The notes beneath the pieces are model-generated. The model worked only from the letters and a program-made list of their open reading frames with translations. It searched no databases and was not told the origin of the DNA. A stretch of DNA of 64,000 nucleotides from JABCYV01 sp963696025 (GTDB lineage Bacteria; Acidobacteriota; Terriglobia; Terriglobales; Acidobacteriaceae): positions 186,001 to 250,000 of the forward strand of contig CAVOII010000004.1 in assembly GCA_963696025.1 (NCBI GenBank), written 5' to 3'. The position numbers and the translations under genes are program-made. Positions 24,351 through 32,586 of this stretch are shown piece after piece (the stretch's first letter is position 1; each line of letters begins with the position of its first letter).

Positions 24351-24650
24351 TTACAGACTATCTTTGAGCGTACGCGCAAATTCACGGAGTGTGGTTTCAT
24401 TCCTCCGATACCACATCCATTGGCCCAGTTTTCTGGCCTTCACCAGCCCGGCTTTTTTCAGGATGGACATATGGTGAGAAATAGTGGGCTGGGACAGGCG
24501 AATCCTGTGCTCTATGTCGGAAGCGCACAGCCCCACATCTTTGTCGAGGGAGCAGCCTCCACGCTCTCTTAGAGCCTGCAGAATTCGCCGCCGGGTCGGG
24601 TCAGCCACGGCGTGTAATATACGACTTAGTTCGGGTTGCAGATTGCTCAT
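24351..24650 (-). CDS. ArsR-family winged-helix regulator
   Basis: A 99-residue protein starting at the ATG at 24650 (a TTG three codons earlier is possible). The segment LSRILHAVADPTRRRILQAL and the recognition region IRLSQPTISHHMSILKKAGL, followed by the wing KARKLGQWMWYRRNE, are diagnostic of ArsR/SmtB-type repressors. Two cysteines (GGCSLDKDVGLCASDI) lie in the first half and could be a metal or redox site, but they are not in the classical CxCxxC arrangement. The target is unknown. It converges with the kinase gene, with three bases between the stop codons. Confidence 0.88.
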   Translation of the reverse strand: MSNLQPELSRILHAVADPTRRRILQALRERGGCSLDKDVGLCASDIEHRIRLSQPTISHHMSILKKAGLVKARKLGQWMWYRRNETTLREFARTLKDSL

Positions 24651-24657
24651 GGTCAAC

Positions 24658-24770
24658 AAAAGTCAGAAGTAAGAAGCAAGAATGCGGAAGTTAGAACTCA
24701 AGCTTACACTGGCTTTTCACGTCTGACTTCTCGCTTTTTACTTCTGATTTCCCGACTTCTTACTTCTTCA
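24658..24770. repeat. Inverted repeat of GAAGTAAGAAG units
   Basis: The left arm includes AGTCAGAAGTAAGAAG and the right arm includes TTTTTACTTCTGATTTCCC and GACTTCTTACTTCTT, in the opposite sense. It fills the gap between the ArsR gene start and the SPOR gene, and its right end runs through the SPOR stop codon (AAGAAGTAA read on the minus strand). Confidence 0.55.
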
Positions 24771-25344
24771 AGATCGGATTATACCCATCACCCACCAGCT
24801 TGGCCCGGGTCGCCTCCGCGTCCTTAATATCGGCGAAGGGACCAACCTGTATGTGGAACAATTTGTCCGGCGTCGCATTGTTCGCGAACGCGGCATACTG
24901 CTTCTTCTTCAAGGCGCCCACCAACGCTTCGGCGTCTTCCTGTTTTCTAACAGCGGCAACTTGCACGTAATACCCATTCAATGGAGGAGCGACCGCGGGA
25001 TCGGATGCCGTCTTGCTGTCGGGAGAATTGACGGTGTCCGAATCTTTCCCGACAGCATCGTTCGTCTCCAATTTGGAGGTGCTATCCTTGTCCTTCTGTC
25101 CGACCGACTTGAAGTAGGCCACGTCCGGAGACGGGTTGGCCGCGCTCGACTTGACCGCCGAAGGACGTACGCTCACCGCGGGGCTCGGCGCTGGGGAAAG
25201 ATCGCCGCTTGCCGGCTTTAGTGAATTCTTGCCCAGGGAGAATCCCATGCCAAAAAACACGGCACAGAGAGCCACTAATCCGAAAAAGAAGGCCAGCATC
25301 TTCCCTGTACCCAGCGTAATTTCCGTGTCTTGAGAACCTGCCAT
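24760..25344 (-). CDS. SPOR-domain membrane protein
   Basis: A 194-residue protein with a short cytoplasmic N-terminus, one transmembrane helix (MLAFFFGLVALCAVFFGMGF, about 16-35), a low-complexity Ser/Pro/Lys linker and a C-terminal SPOR domain (about 120-194: NGYYVQVAAVRKQEDAEALV...FHIQVGPFADIKDAEATRAKL). SPOR domains bind denuded glycan strands at the division septum, so a role at the septal cell wall is likely. It lies 43 bases after the slipin gene on the same strand. The stop codon falls inside the GAAGT repeat. Confidence 0.88.
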   Translation of the reverse strand: MAGSQDTEITLGTGKMLAFFFGLVALCAVFFGMGFSLGKNSLKPASGDLSPAPSPAVSVRPSAVKSSAANPSPDVAYFKSVGQKDKDSTSKLETNDAVGKDSDTVNSPDSKTASDPAVAPPLNGYYVQVAAVRKQEDAEALVGALKKKQYAAFANNATPDKLFHIQVGPFADIKDAEATRAKLVGDGYNPILKK

Positions 25345-25387
25345 CGCCTATTTCAACCTCGCTTTGATTTCGGCAGATATCAACAGA

Positions 25388-26173
25388 TCAGCTCCTGGCA
25401 CTCTCTGCGTCTGGCTTGCCAAGCAGCTTCTGAATACCCGAGAAAAAATCAACCGGGACCGGGAAGATGACGGTAGTATTTTTCTCCACGCCGATTTCAG
25501 TCAACGTCTGCAAATAACGCAATTGCACGCTCACCGGTTCGGTGGCCAATAGATGGGCGGCGTCCACCAGGCGCTGCGCGGCGGAGAACTCGCCTTCCGC
25601 GTGGATGATCTTCGAACGTTTTTCGCGCTCCGCCTCCGCTTGTTTCGCCATGGCGCGCAGCATGGATTCCGGCATATCCACTTGCTTGACCTCCACGTTG
25701 GTGACTTTTACACCCCAGGGAGAGGTGTGGGTGTCGAGAATGCTCTGCAGACGCAGATTGATCTTCTCGCGGTGAGAGAGCAGTTCGTCCAGCTCCTGTT
25801 CGCCGAGAACGGAGCGCAACGTAGTCTGCGCGAATTGCGAAGTCTGGTAAACGTAATTGGAAACCTCAACCACAGCCTTCCGCGGCTCGATCACGCGCAG
25901 GAAAATGACAGCGTTAACTTTCAGCGTGACGTTATCGCGAGTGATAATGTCCTGAGGCGGAACTTCCAACGCTTCCTGTCGCAGCGAGACGCGGACCATT
26001 CGGTCAACGGGAGCGAAAACCAGAATGATGCCAGGCCCCTTGGCCGCTGGAAGCAGACGCCCGAGGCGAAAGATCACGCCGCGCTCGTACTCCGCCAGAA
26101 TCTTGATCGAACTCAGGAGATATAAAACCGCGATGATGATTGCAATGGTAGTAAATCCAAACCCGAGCTCCAT
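25388..26173 (-). CDS. Slipin (stomatin/SPFH-domain membrane protein)
   Basis: A 261-residue protein starting at the ATG at 26173, preceded by GGAGG. It has one N-terminal membrane hairpin (FTTIAIIIAVLYLLSSI) and the SPFH domain: LAEYERGVIFRLGRLLPAAKGPG, QDIITRDNVTLKVNAVIF, QFAQTTLRSVLGEQELDELL and NVEVKQVDMPESMLRAMAKQAEAER. Prokaryotic slipins form membrane scaffolds and are typically coupled to NfeD proteases that cleave them; the NfeD gene lies directly upstream here (128-base gap), supporting an nfeD-slipin operon. Confidence 0.93.
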   Translation of the reverse strand: MELGFGFTTIAIIIAVLYLLSSIKILAEYERGVIFRLGRLLPAAKGPGIILVFAPVDRMVRVSLRQEALEVPPQDIITRDNVTLKVNAVIFLRVIEPRKAVVEVSNYVYQTSQFAQTTLRSVLGEQELDELLSHREKINLRLQSILDTHTSPWGVKVTNVEVKQVDMPESMLRAMAKQAEAEREKRSKIIHAEGEFSAAQRLVDAAHLLATEPVSVQLRYLQTLTEIGVEKNTTVIFPVPVDFFSGIQKLLGKPDAESARS

Positions 26174-26301
26174 CTGAGCCTCCGCCCCGTTGTCAAGGAT
26201 ACTGCTGCGGATTCTATCGCAATTCCCGGTGGTGGTGAGGCATTTCACCGCTGGCAGGGGTTGTCTCGCCAGATGCGGGATGTTGATCAGGTCAGGCGTG
26301 A

Positions 26302-27630
26302 TTAGACGAGGGTTGCAGCGGGAGCGCGCTGCGCCGATGGAACCGGATCCACTAGCAATTGCAGTCCATCAACTCTCCGCACCACGACGGTTTCCCCGGC
26401 CGCCAGATTCGCCGAGGAGACCGCGTCCCAAAGCTCGCCATGGACAAACACTTTTCCCTGCGGAGAAAGTGCCGACTGCGCCGTGCCGATTTCTCCGACC
26501 AGTCCCTGCGCGCCCGTGACCACTTTATTGCGCCTCGCCTTCACGGCAATGCTCATTAAGAAGACAGTAATGAAGCCCAGGGGAATACTGACCGCGAGAG
26601 CCGTGAGCAGGTGGACCCGCATCTCCGGAATCGGCGCGTCGACCAGCAGCAATCCGCCCAGAGCCATGGTGACGATGCCGCCGATGGCCAGCACGCCGTG
26701 CGTGGCAAACTTCGCTTCCAATGCAAACAGAGCGAACGAAGAAAGAATCAGCACTACAGCAGCGAAGCGGACGGGAAGGAGATTGAGCGCAAAGACCGCC
26801 AGCAGGATAAAAACAACTCCGACAGTTCCTGGTACGACCGCGCCGGGATGGTTGAACTCGGCATAGAGGGCCAGCGCGCCGATTGCCAGCAATATGAAGG
26901 CAATGTTCGGATCCATAATGAAGGCGAGAATTTTCTCTTTGAGAGTGAGGTCATAGTCCCGAACCGGCTGGCCAACCAAATTAAGCGTTGCCATCTGGCC
27001 ATTGAACCGCTTTACCGTTTTGCCTTGCATTTGTTTGAAGAGGTCTTGCTCGCTGGAGGCCACGTAATCAATGAGGTGCTGCGATAGCGCCTCCTGATCG
27101 GTGAAGGACTTCGACTGCCGGACTGCGCTCTCCGCCACTTCGATGTTGCGGCCGCGCTTGGAGACCACGGAGCGCATCAGAGCTGCGGTGTCGTTCTCCA
27201 GCTTTTCCTTCATCGTATCGTCCATCTTGCCGCCACCGAGTGTGACCGGATGGGCCGCGCCGGTATTCGAACCCGGCGTCATTGCCGCTACGTCGGCGCT
27301 CTCCAGGATGAAAAAACCCGCAGAAGCAGCGCGGCTGCCGCTCGGAGTGACGAAGATGATCACCGGAACTGGTGACGCCAGAATTTTCTCGATGATGTCG
27401 CGAGTAGAATCAAGCAGCCCGCCCGGAGTGCTTAACTCGATCAGCAATGCCTGATCTTTGCTGCGGGCGGCTTCGTCCAGGGCACGGCCAATGTACTCAT
27501 CGGTAATGGGATGGATGGTGTCGTTCACCACGATCTTCAGCACTTCAGCGGAAGATGGAACAGGGAAAGCACTGACCAACAGTACAGTCACCATGCCGTA
27601 CAGGATGCTCAAAAGAGAATTCGCTCTCAT
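26302..27630 (-). CDS. Long-form NfeD: ClpP-like serine protease fused to membrane and OB-fold domains
   Basis: A 442-residue protein with a signal peptide. A ClpP/crotonase-fold protease domain (about 28-230) has ELSTPGGLLDSTRDIIEKI and the catalytic-serine segment PSGSRAASAGFFIL. Four to five transmembrane helices follow (about 245-390), then a C-terminal NfeD OB-fold (GAQGLVGEIGTAQSALSPQGKVFVHGELWDAV). Related enzymes (PH1510 type, YuaF/YqeZ) cleave the C-terminus of their partner stomatin. The partner slipin gene follows on the same strand. Confidence 0.92.
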   Translation of the reverse strand: MRANSLLSILYGMVTVLLVSAFPVPSSAEVLKIVVNDTIHPITDEYIGRALDEAARSKDQALLIELSTPGGLLDSTRDIIEKILASPVPVIIFVTPSGSRAASAGFFILESADVAAMTPGSNTGAAHPVTLGGGKMDDTMKEKLENDTAALMRSVVSKRGRNIEVAESAVRQSKSFTDQEALSQHLIDYVASSEQDLFKQMQGKTVKRFNGQMATLNLVGQPVRDYDLTLKEKILAFIMDPNIAFILLAIGALALYAEFNHPGAVVPGTVGVVFILLAVFALNLLPVRFAAVVLILSSFALFALEAKFATHGVLAIGGIVTMALGGLLLVDAPIPEMRVHLLTALAVSIPLGFITVFLMSIAVKARRNKVVTGAQGLVGEIGTAQSALSPQGKVFVHGELWDAVSSANLAAGETVVVRRVDGLQLLVDPVPSAQRAPAATLV

Positions 27631-27712
27631 AGATTAGCGAAGGCTTACCGACCTTCTTACACTCTATTGTCTCTCAAATTGGGGCGCAGGAGTATCAGAA
27701 GCAGTATTGCGA

Positions 27713-27741
27713 TTGACTTAAAAGCCAGGCTTTCCTACATT
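27713..27741 (+). promoter_or_regulatory. Candidate sigma-70 promoter with a dyad in the spacer
   Basis: TTGACT (27713-27718), a 17-base spacer and TACATT (27736-27741) lie 55 bases before the ATG of the following gene. The spacer contains the perfect dyad AAAGCC-A-GGCTTT (27721-27733), placed where a spacer-binding activator or repressor would sit. Confidence 0.45.
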
Positions 27742-27795
27742 TAAATTGTTGGAGTTTCGACTGAAAGCATTTTTTCCTGGACGGAGGTTACGCCA

Positions 27796-28542
27796 ATGAA
27801 GGGCGCATTGCTGGTTGGTTTCGTAGCCCTTTCGGCAGGAATGTTCGCTCAGAATACGATCCCTGCCGGGACCATCCTCCCGGTTCGGCTGAGCTCTTCC
27901 CTGGATTCGCGCAAGAGTAAGCCTGGACAAATCATCACCGCCAAAACCATGCAGGAGGTCCCGTTAGCGGCAGGGGAAAGAATCCGCGCGGGCGCAAAGG
28001 TTTTCGGTCGAGTCATCGACGTCGTCCCCGCTCAGAATGGAGAGGGCGCCAGGATACTGTTTCGGTTCGATAAGCTCCTGTCATCGAACCGGACGGTTCC
28101 CTTAACTACAAATCTCAGGGCCCTTGCATCCATGATGGAGGTGCACGCCGCTCAGCTTCCAGCGTCCGGACCTGATCGCGGAACTTCCTCGAATGCTTGG
28201 ACCACGGTTCAAGTTGGGGGCGACGTCGTTTACCGCGGGGGCGGGCCGGTCATGCATGACGCGGAAGTTGTGGGAAAGCCGGTGTTCGACGGAGTACTGG
28301 TTCGGTTGAACTCCAAACCAGGCACCAAGTGCCGGGGTAGTGTCGAGGGGAATGATCAACCGCAAGCTTTATGGGTGTTCGCCTCAGACGCGTGTGGCGT
28401 CTACGGCCTTGCCGATGTGACCATCGCTCACGCAGGACGAACAGATCCTGTCGGTGAAATTGTCCTCAGTACCAGCGAGAGCAGGCTAAGGGTACCGAGC
28501 GGCAGCGCGATGCTATTGCGCGTGAACAACAAGGATCATTAG
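27796..28542 (+). CDS. Secreted protein of unknown function (IPAGT-type domain)
   Basis: A 248-residue protein with a short signal peptide (MKGALLVGFVALSAGMFAQ) and GGAGG before the ATG. The mature N-terminus reads NTIPAGTILPVRLSSSLDSR...GERIRAGAKVFGRVIDV, the same pattern as the glycine-zipper protein encoded at 18032-18724, but without the glycine zipper. The C-terminal half contains two cysteines (GTKCRGSV, SDACGVYG) that may form a disulfide. I do not recognise an enzymatic motif. It is divergent from the NfeD gene. Confidence 0.65.
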   Translation: MKGALLVGFVALSAGMFAQNTIPAGTILPVRLSSSLDSRKSKPGQIITAKTMQEVPLAAGERIRAGAKVFGRVIDVVPAQNGEGARILFRFDKLLSSNRTVPLTTNLRALASMMEVHAAQLPASGPDRGTSSNAWTTVQVGGDVVYRGGGPVMHDAEVVGKPVFDGVLVRLNSKPGTKCRGSVEGNDQPQALWVFASDACGVYGLADVTIAHAGRTDPVGEIVLSTSESRLRVPSGSAMLLRVNNKDH

Positions 28543-28625
28543 ATTAGGAACCGGTGAAGCAAGCCTAGCCAGCCGCCTTGCCTTTGAAGAGCCGGTATAT
28601 TGCCAGGACTGCAATCGCGCCTTGC

Positions 28626-29942
28626 CTACGCGCTTTTCTGCCTAACGGTGTGGTTTTGCTCTTCCGATTGCAGTTCATTCCAACTCGGTAGCTCAGTACT
28701 GCCGGTGATCAGACGGGCGCCGCGTTCGTAGGTAAAATACGACCATGCCCATTGGATTAGAACGATGATCCGGTTGCGGAAGCCGATCAGGAAGAAGATG
28801 TGAATAAACAGCCAGGAGAGCCACGCCAGGAATCCGGAAATGTGAATTTCGCCAAACTGCGCTACCGCTGCGGCCCGGCCAATCGTGGCCAGGCTGCCCT
28901 TGTCGAAGTAGTTGAAGTTCTGCCGTGGCTTGCCTTGCAATTCGCGTGCGATGTTCCTTGCGGTCGCTTTACCCTGCTGCATGGCGACTGGCGCCAAGCC
29001 GGGTAACGGCTTGCCATCTTTATCCTTCAGACTGGCGAGGTCGCCGATGACGAAGACTTCGGGATGGCCGGGAATACTTAGATCAGGATTTACCAACACG
29101 CGTCCCGCTCGATCGACTGGAGCACCCAGTTTTTTACCGAGAGGCGATGCGGCGACGCCGGCGGCCCACAGAATGACTGCGGCGGGCAGCCGGGTTTGGG
29201 TGGTAATAACAGCCGCGGGCTCAACTCCGGTCACCATTGCGGAAGTATGTACTTCGACTCCCAGACGGCGCAGCTGCTCTTCGCCACTGCGCGAGAGGTC
29301 CTCGGGATAGCTGGGCAGAATGCGGGGTCCACCTTCCAGCAGCAAAATCCGAGCGCGATCCGGATCGATGGAATGGAATTCGTTCGCCAGTGCTGTGCGC
29401 GCTATTTCCGCCAACGTCCCCGCCAGCTCCACTCCTGTGGGCCCGCCTCCGACCACTACAAAATTCAGTTGTACCTGTTCGCCACCCTCAGCCGCCTGGC
29501 GCTCAGCCAGTTCAAATGCCAGCAAGACCCGCCTGCGGATTTCTAACGCGTCCTCGATCGTCTTCAAGCCCGGAGCAAACGGCTCCCACTCGTCGTGACC
29601 AAAGTAGGCATGGCTTGAGCCCGCTGCCACGATTAAATAGTCGTAGGGAATTTCGGCATCTTCAACCTTTACTACTCGCCGCGATACGTCGACATCGTCC
29701 ACTTCACCCATCAGGATTCGAACATTTCTCCGTCCTCGAAGAATCCAGCGAATGGGTGCGGCAATTTCTCCGGGAGACAGTCCGGCAGTTGCAACCTGGT
29801 AGAGAAGGGGCTGAAAGGTGTGATAGTTCCGGCGGTCAACTAGCGTGGTTTGGACAGGATATGTTGCCAACTTCCGCGCCGCAATCAATCCACCGAAGCC
29901 GGCTCCCACAACGACTACCCGAGGTGACGTCTTGTTGTCCAT
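28626..29942 (-). CDS. ndh: Type II NADH:quinone oxidoreductase
   Basis: A 438-residue FAD protein with VVVVGAGFGGLIAARKL at the N-terminus (FAD site), the second dinucleotide motif NFVVVGGGPTGVELAGTLAE at about 163-182, and the segment VFVIGDLA preceding GLAPVAMQQGKATARNI, which is typical of NDH-2. The C-terminus carries amphipathic and hydrophobic segments (FLAWLSWLFIHIFFLIGFRN, IQWAWSYFTYERGARLI) that attach it to the inner membrane. It oxidises NADH and reduces quinone without pumping protons. A regulatory link to nearby genes is not evident; it is divergent from the next gene with a 35-base gap. Confidence 0.9.
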   Translation of the reverse strand: MDNKTSPRVVVVGAGFGGLIAARKLATYPVQTTLVDRRNYHTFQPLLYQVATAGLSPGEIAAPIRWILRGRRNVRILMGEVDDVDVSRRVVKVEDAEIPYDYLIVAAGSSHAYFGHDEWEPFAPGLKTIEDALEIRRRVLLAFELAERQAAEGGEQVQLNFVVVGGGPTGVELAGTLAEIARTALANEFHSIDPDRARILLLEGGPRILPSYPEDLSRSGEEQLRRLGVEVHTSAMVTGVEPAAVITTQTRLPAAVILWAAGVAASPLGKKLGAPVDRAGRVLVNPDLSIPGHPEVFVIGDLASLKDKDGKPLPGLAPVAMQQGKATARNIARELQGKPRQNFNYFDKGSLATIGRAAAVAQFGEIHISGFLAWLSWLFIHIFFLIGFRNRIIVLIQWAWSYFTYERGARLITGSTELPSWNELQSEEQNHTVRQKSA

Positions 29943-29977
29943 AACGTCCTACTTTATAGGATTACCATTGAAAGCCT

Positions 29978-31681
29978 GTGGCCTCGAAAAGTTTTAGAAG
30001 GCCCAGATCGAGTGACGGCTTTTCGATTGAAATCGAGTACCATGACAGCGGGTCAGGAATCGCCCGTTTGGAAACTAATCCATCCCGAGCCGCGGCGCGT
30101 CTTCCCACATTGTTTCGCCTCTTCGTCCCCTCGGTCGCGGACCTGATTTTTGTCCTTCTGCTGACAGCGATGACGTATGGAGCGATGGCCCCTCGTTTAC
30201 TGGGCGATGCCAGCATCGGCTGGCACATCCGCAACGGACAGCAGATGCTACTTACCCATTCTATTACTCGCACCGACTCGTTCTCGGTCACGAAGAGTGG
30301 CCAGGCCTGGTACGCCTGGGAGTGGCTTTACGACTTAACAATCGTAGGGATCCACGACCGCCTGGGGCTGAATGGCGTCGTCTTCTTCACCGCACTTGTG
30401 ATCGCGGCGACGTTCGCGTTAACCCTTCGACTCGCCCTTTCTCGTGGAGCGGGTTTGCCAGTTGCAATTGTGTTTCTCATCCTGTCGGTAGGGGCCTCGA
30501 CTATTCATTTCCTGGCCCGCCCGCATGTTTTGAGCTGGCTGCTGACTGTGATCTGGTTTCAGATTCTGGATAATGCGGAAAACCATTATTTCGAAAAAGA
30601 TCACATCGAAAAAACCGCGTCCAGCCGCCTGTTCTGGCTGCCGATCCTCACTCTGCTATGGGTCAACGTACATGGCGGATTTCTCCTCGGATTCGCATTG
30701 CTCGCCCTGTATTTGGTGAGTGCTCTGGTCAGCTATTTCCGCAGCTCTGGCCGGGAGCGTCACAGAATTGGAAACTGGCTCAAGAAATTGAGCACAGTTA
30801 GCGGGTTCTCGCTATTGGCCAGCTTTGCGAATCCCTACGGCTACAAGTTGCACGTTCACATTTATCAATATCTCTCCGACCGATGGCTGATGAGTCATAT
30901 CGACGAGTTCCAGTCGCCAAACTTTCACGGTGTTGCGCAGGAGTGCTTCGCAGCGTTATTGGTGGTAACAATTGTGGCCCTAGCGAGTGCGCGAAAAAAA
31001 CTGGCGCTCTCGCACTTCTTCGTCATTATCTTCGTCACTTACAGCGGTCTTTATGCGTCGCGCAATTTGCCAGTGTCTTCTATCCTTCTGACCTTGATCG
31101 TGGCGCCCGTTTTATCGCAATCGGCGGCAGATGCCAGCACAAATCTGCAACTGCCTGCACGGGTGCGAGCCTTCTTTGCCCGCTGTGAGTCTTTTGCGTC
31201 TCGCATGGGTTTAGCCGAGCAGCAATTTCGTAGCCACCTCTGGCCCGCGGCAGCAATCATAGTCGGGCTGTGGGTGTGTTGGCAGCATGGCACACTGGGT
31301 TCGAGCACACTAATGAACGCGCATTTCGATGACCGTCACTTCCCAGTGCAAGCGGCGGAACTAATCGCCGAGCGCGAAATTCATGAACCGATTTTCAGTC
31401 CTGATACATGGGGAGGCTATTTGGTTTATCGCCTCTATCCCCAAACCAAAGTTTTCGTCGATGATCGCCATGACTTCTACGGCGCGGAATTCTTCAAGCA
31501 ATACTTGAAGGCGATCCGAGTCACTCCTGACTGGGACGGACTGTTAAACCAGAGACGAGTGAACTGGGTGCTGGTGCCCTCGGAGTCTTCGCTAGCCAAC
31601 ATGTTGAAAGTGACTGGGCGGTGGACGGTCGTTCATGAAGACGAAACAGCGGTGCTGTTCCAGCGAAGCGAACCGATCTAG
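29978..31681 (+). CDS. Polytopic membrane protein, GT-C glycosyltransferase-like, function unknown
   Basis: A 567-residue protein with about ten hydrophobic helices between residues 45 and 440 and a soluble C-terminal domain (EPIFSPDTWGGYLVYRLYP...DDRHDFYG). Near the end of the first helix it has LLGDASIGWHIRNGQQMLL followed by TRTDSFSVTKSGQAWYAWEWL. An acidic residue at this extracytoplasmic position, together with the helix count, is reminiscent of GT-C-fold sugar transferases (PMT/ArnT class), but I cannot assign a substrate. The start is unclear: GTG at 29978 has no good Shine-Dalgarno, and a TTG near 30109 just before the first helix is an alternative. Confidence 0.6.
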   Translation: MASKSFRRPRSSDGFSIEIEYHDSGSGIARLETNPSRAAARLPTLFRLFVPSVADLIFVLLLTAMTYGAMAPRLLGDASIGWHIRNGQQMLLTHSITRTDSFSVTKSGQAWYAWEWLYDLTIVGIHDRLGLNGVVFFTALVIAATFALTLRLALSRGAGLPVAIVFLILSVGASTIHFLARPHVLSWLLTVIWFQILDNAENHYFEKDHIEKTASSRLFWLPILTLLWVNVHGGFLLGFALLALYLVSALVSYFRSSGRERHRIGNWLKKLSTVSGFSLLASFANPYGYKLHVHIYQYLSDRWLMSHIDEFQSPNFHGVAQECFAALLVVTIVALASARKKLALSHFFVIIFVTYSGLYASRNLPVSSILLTLIVAPVLSQSAADASTNLQLPARVRAFFARCESFASRMGLAEQQFRSHLWPAAAIIVGLWVCWQHGTLGSSTLMNAHFDDRHFPVQAAELIAEREIHEPIFSPDTWGGYLVYRLYPQTKVFVDDRHDFYGAEFFKQYLKAIRVTPDWDGLLNQRRVNWVLVPSESSLANMLKVTGRWTVVHEDETAVLFQRSEPI

Positions 31682-31737
31682 CGTAGGATGAAACGGTCAA
31701 TTAGGTTTCCGTCATTGTAGAATCGAAAAACAATCCT

Positions 31738-32586
31738 ATGTTGAGGCAACTGGGTAGCACGATCTTGCTCTTCGGCATGCTGGTTTTACTGAGTCCCGCC
31801 TATGCGCGCCGTCACGAGCATTTCGGGGACGGATTCTCCATTGACCTGAACCAGCCTTACGACAAGGTGGTAAAGGTAGTCGAGGAGGTCGCGAATAACG
31901 GAACTATCCAGGGAACGTTCGAGTACAAGGGAACCCACGATTTGTATGGCGCAGAGGCGGTAAGGCGCTCGCACGCTTTCCCCGCCTGGACCGAAGGGGG
32001 AACGGTTGTCTATAAGCAGCGGCCTAACACGCTGGCGCCTGAAGGCTTCTATGCCAGTGAGGATAGCGGCACGGTGGTGATACGTTACGTAGTACAACCC
32101 ATCGGAACCAACACGACCCGCCTTAAAATTGACGCCCTTTTCGACGCAGACACCCACCATGGTGCTCACCCCTCAAATGGTCAAGTGGAGAACAAGGAGT
32201 TCGAAGTGATTTCAGGCAGGATTGAAGATCTTGAAGAACAACAGAAGAGAGAACAACAGGAGGCAGCCCTGGAGCAGCAACAAGAAAAATTGCTGGCACT
32301 GCAGGCAGATCTCGATGGGGAGAATGCCAAACTGAATACAGTAACCGCCAGGGAACAGGAACTCCGCAAACAGCTGGAAGGCCGGCAAAGCGTGGAGGCA
32401 GCACGAATAAGGACCACGAGCGCCACCTTAAAAGCTGAACCCTACAACCAATCCAAAATCGTGCAGGCGCTTTCGCAAGGGGAAATGGTAACGGTTTTAT
32501 TGCGGACCGCGAGTTGGTATCGGGTTCAGACGACTGACGGGACACAAGGGTGGATTTATCGGCTGATGCTGGAAGACGCGCGATGA
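31738..32586 (+). CDS. Secreted protein with coiled coil and C-terminal SH3-like domain
   Basis: A 282-residue protein with a signal peptide (STILLFGMLVLLSPAYA). The first domain (about 25-150, starting HFGDGFSIDLNQPYDKVVKV) is unknown. A strong Gln/Glu-rich coiled coil follows (about 160-220), then a bacterial SH3 domain (about 225-280: TSATLKAEPYNQSKIVQALSQ...WYRVQTTDGTQGWIYRLML). SH3b domains commonly bind cell-wall peptides. It is coupled by an ATGA overlap to the next gene, which has the same layout. Confidence 0.7.
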   Translation: MLRQLGSTILLFGMLVLLSPAYARRHEHFGDGFSIDLNQPYDKVVKVVEEVANNGTIQGTFEYKGTHDLYGAEAVRRSHAFPAWTEGGTVVYKQRPNTLAPEGFYASEDSGTVVIRYVVQPIGTNTTRLKIDALFDADTHHGAHPSNGQVENKEFEVISGRIEDLEEQQKREQQEAALEQQQEKLLALQADLDGENAKLNTVTAREQELRKQLEGRQSVEAARIRTTSATLKAEPYNQSKIVQALSQGEMVTVLLRTASWYRVQTTDGTQGWIYRLMLEDAR

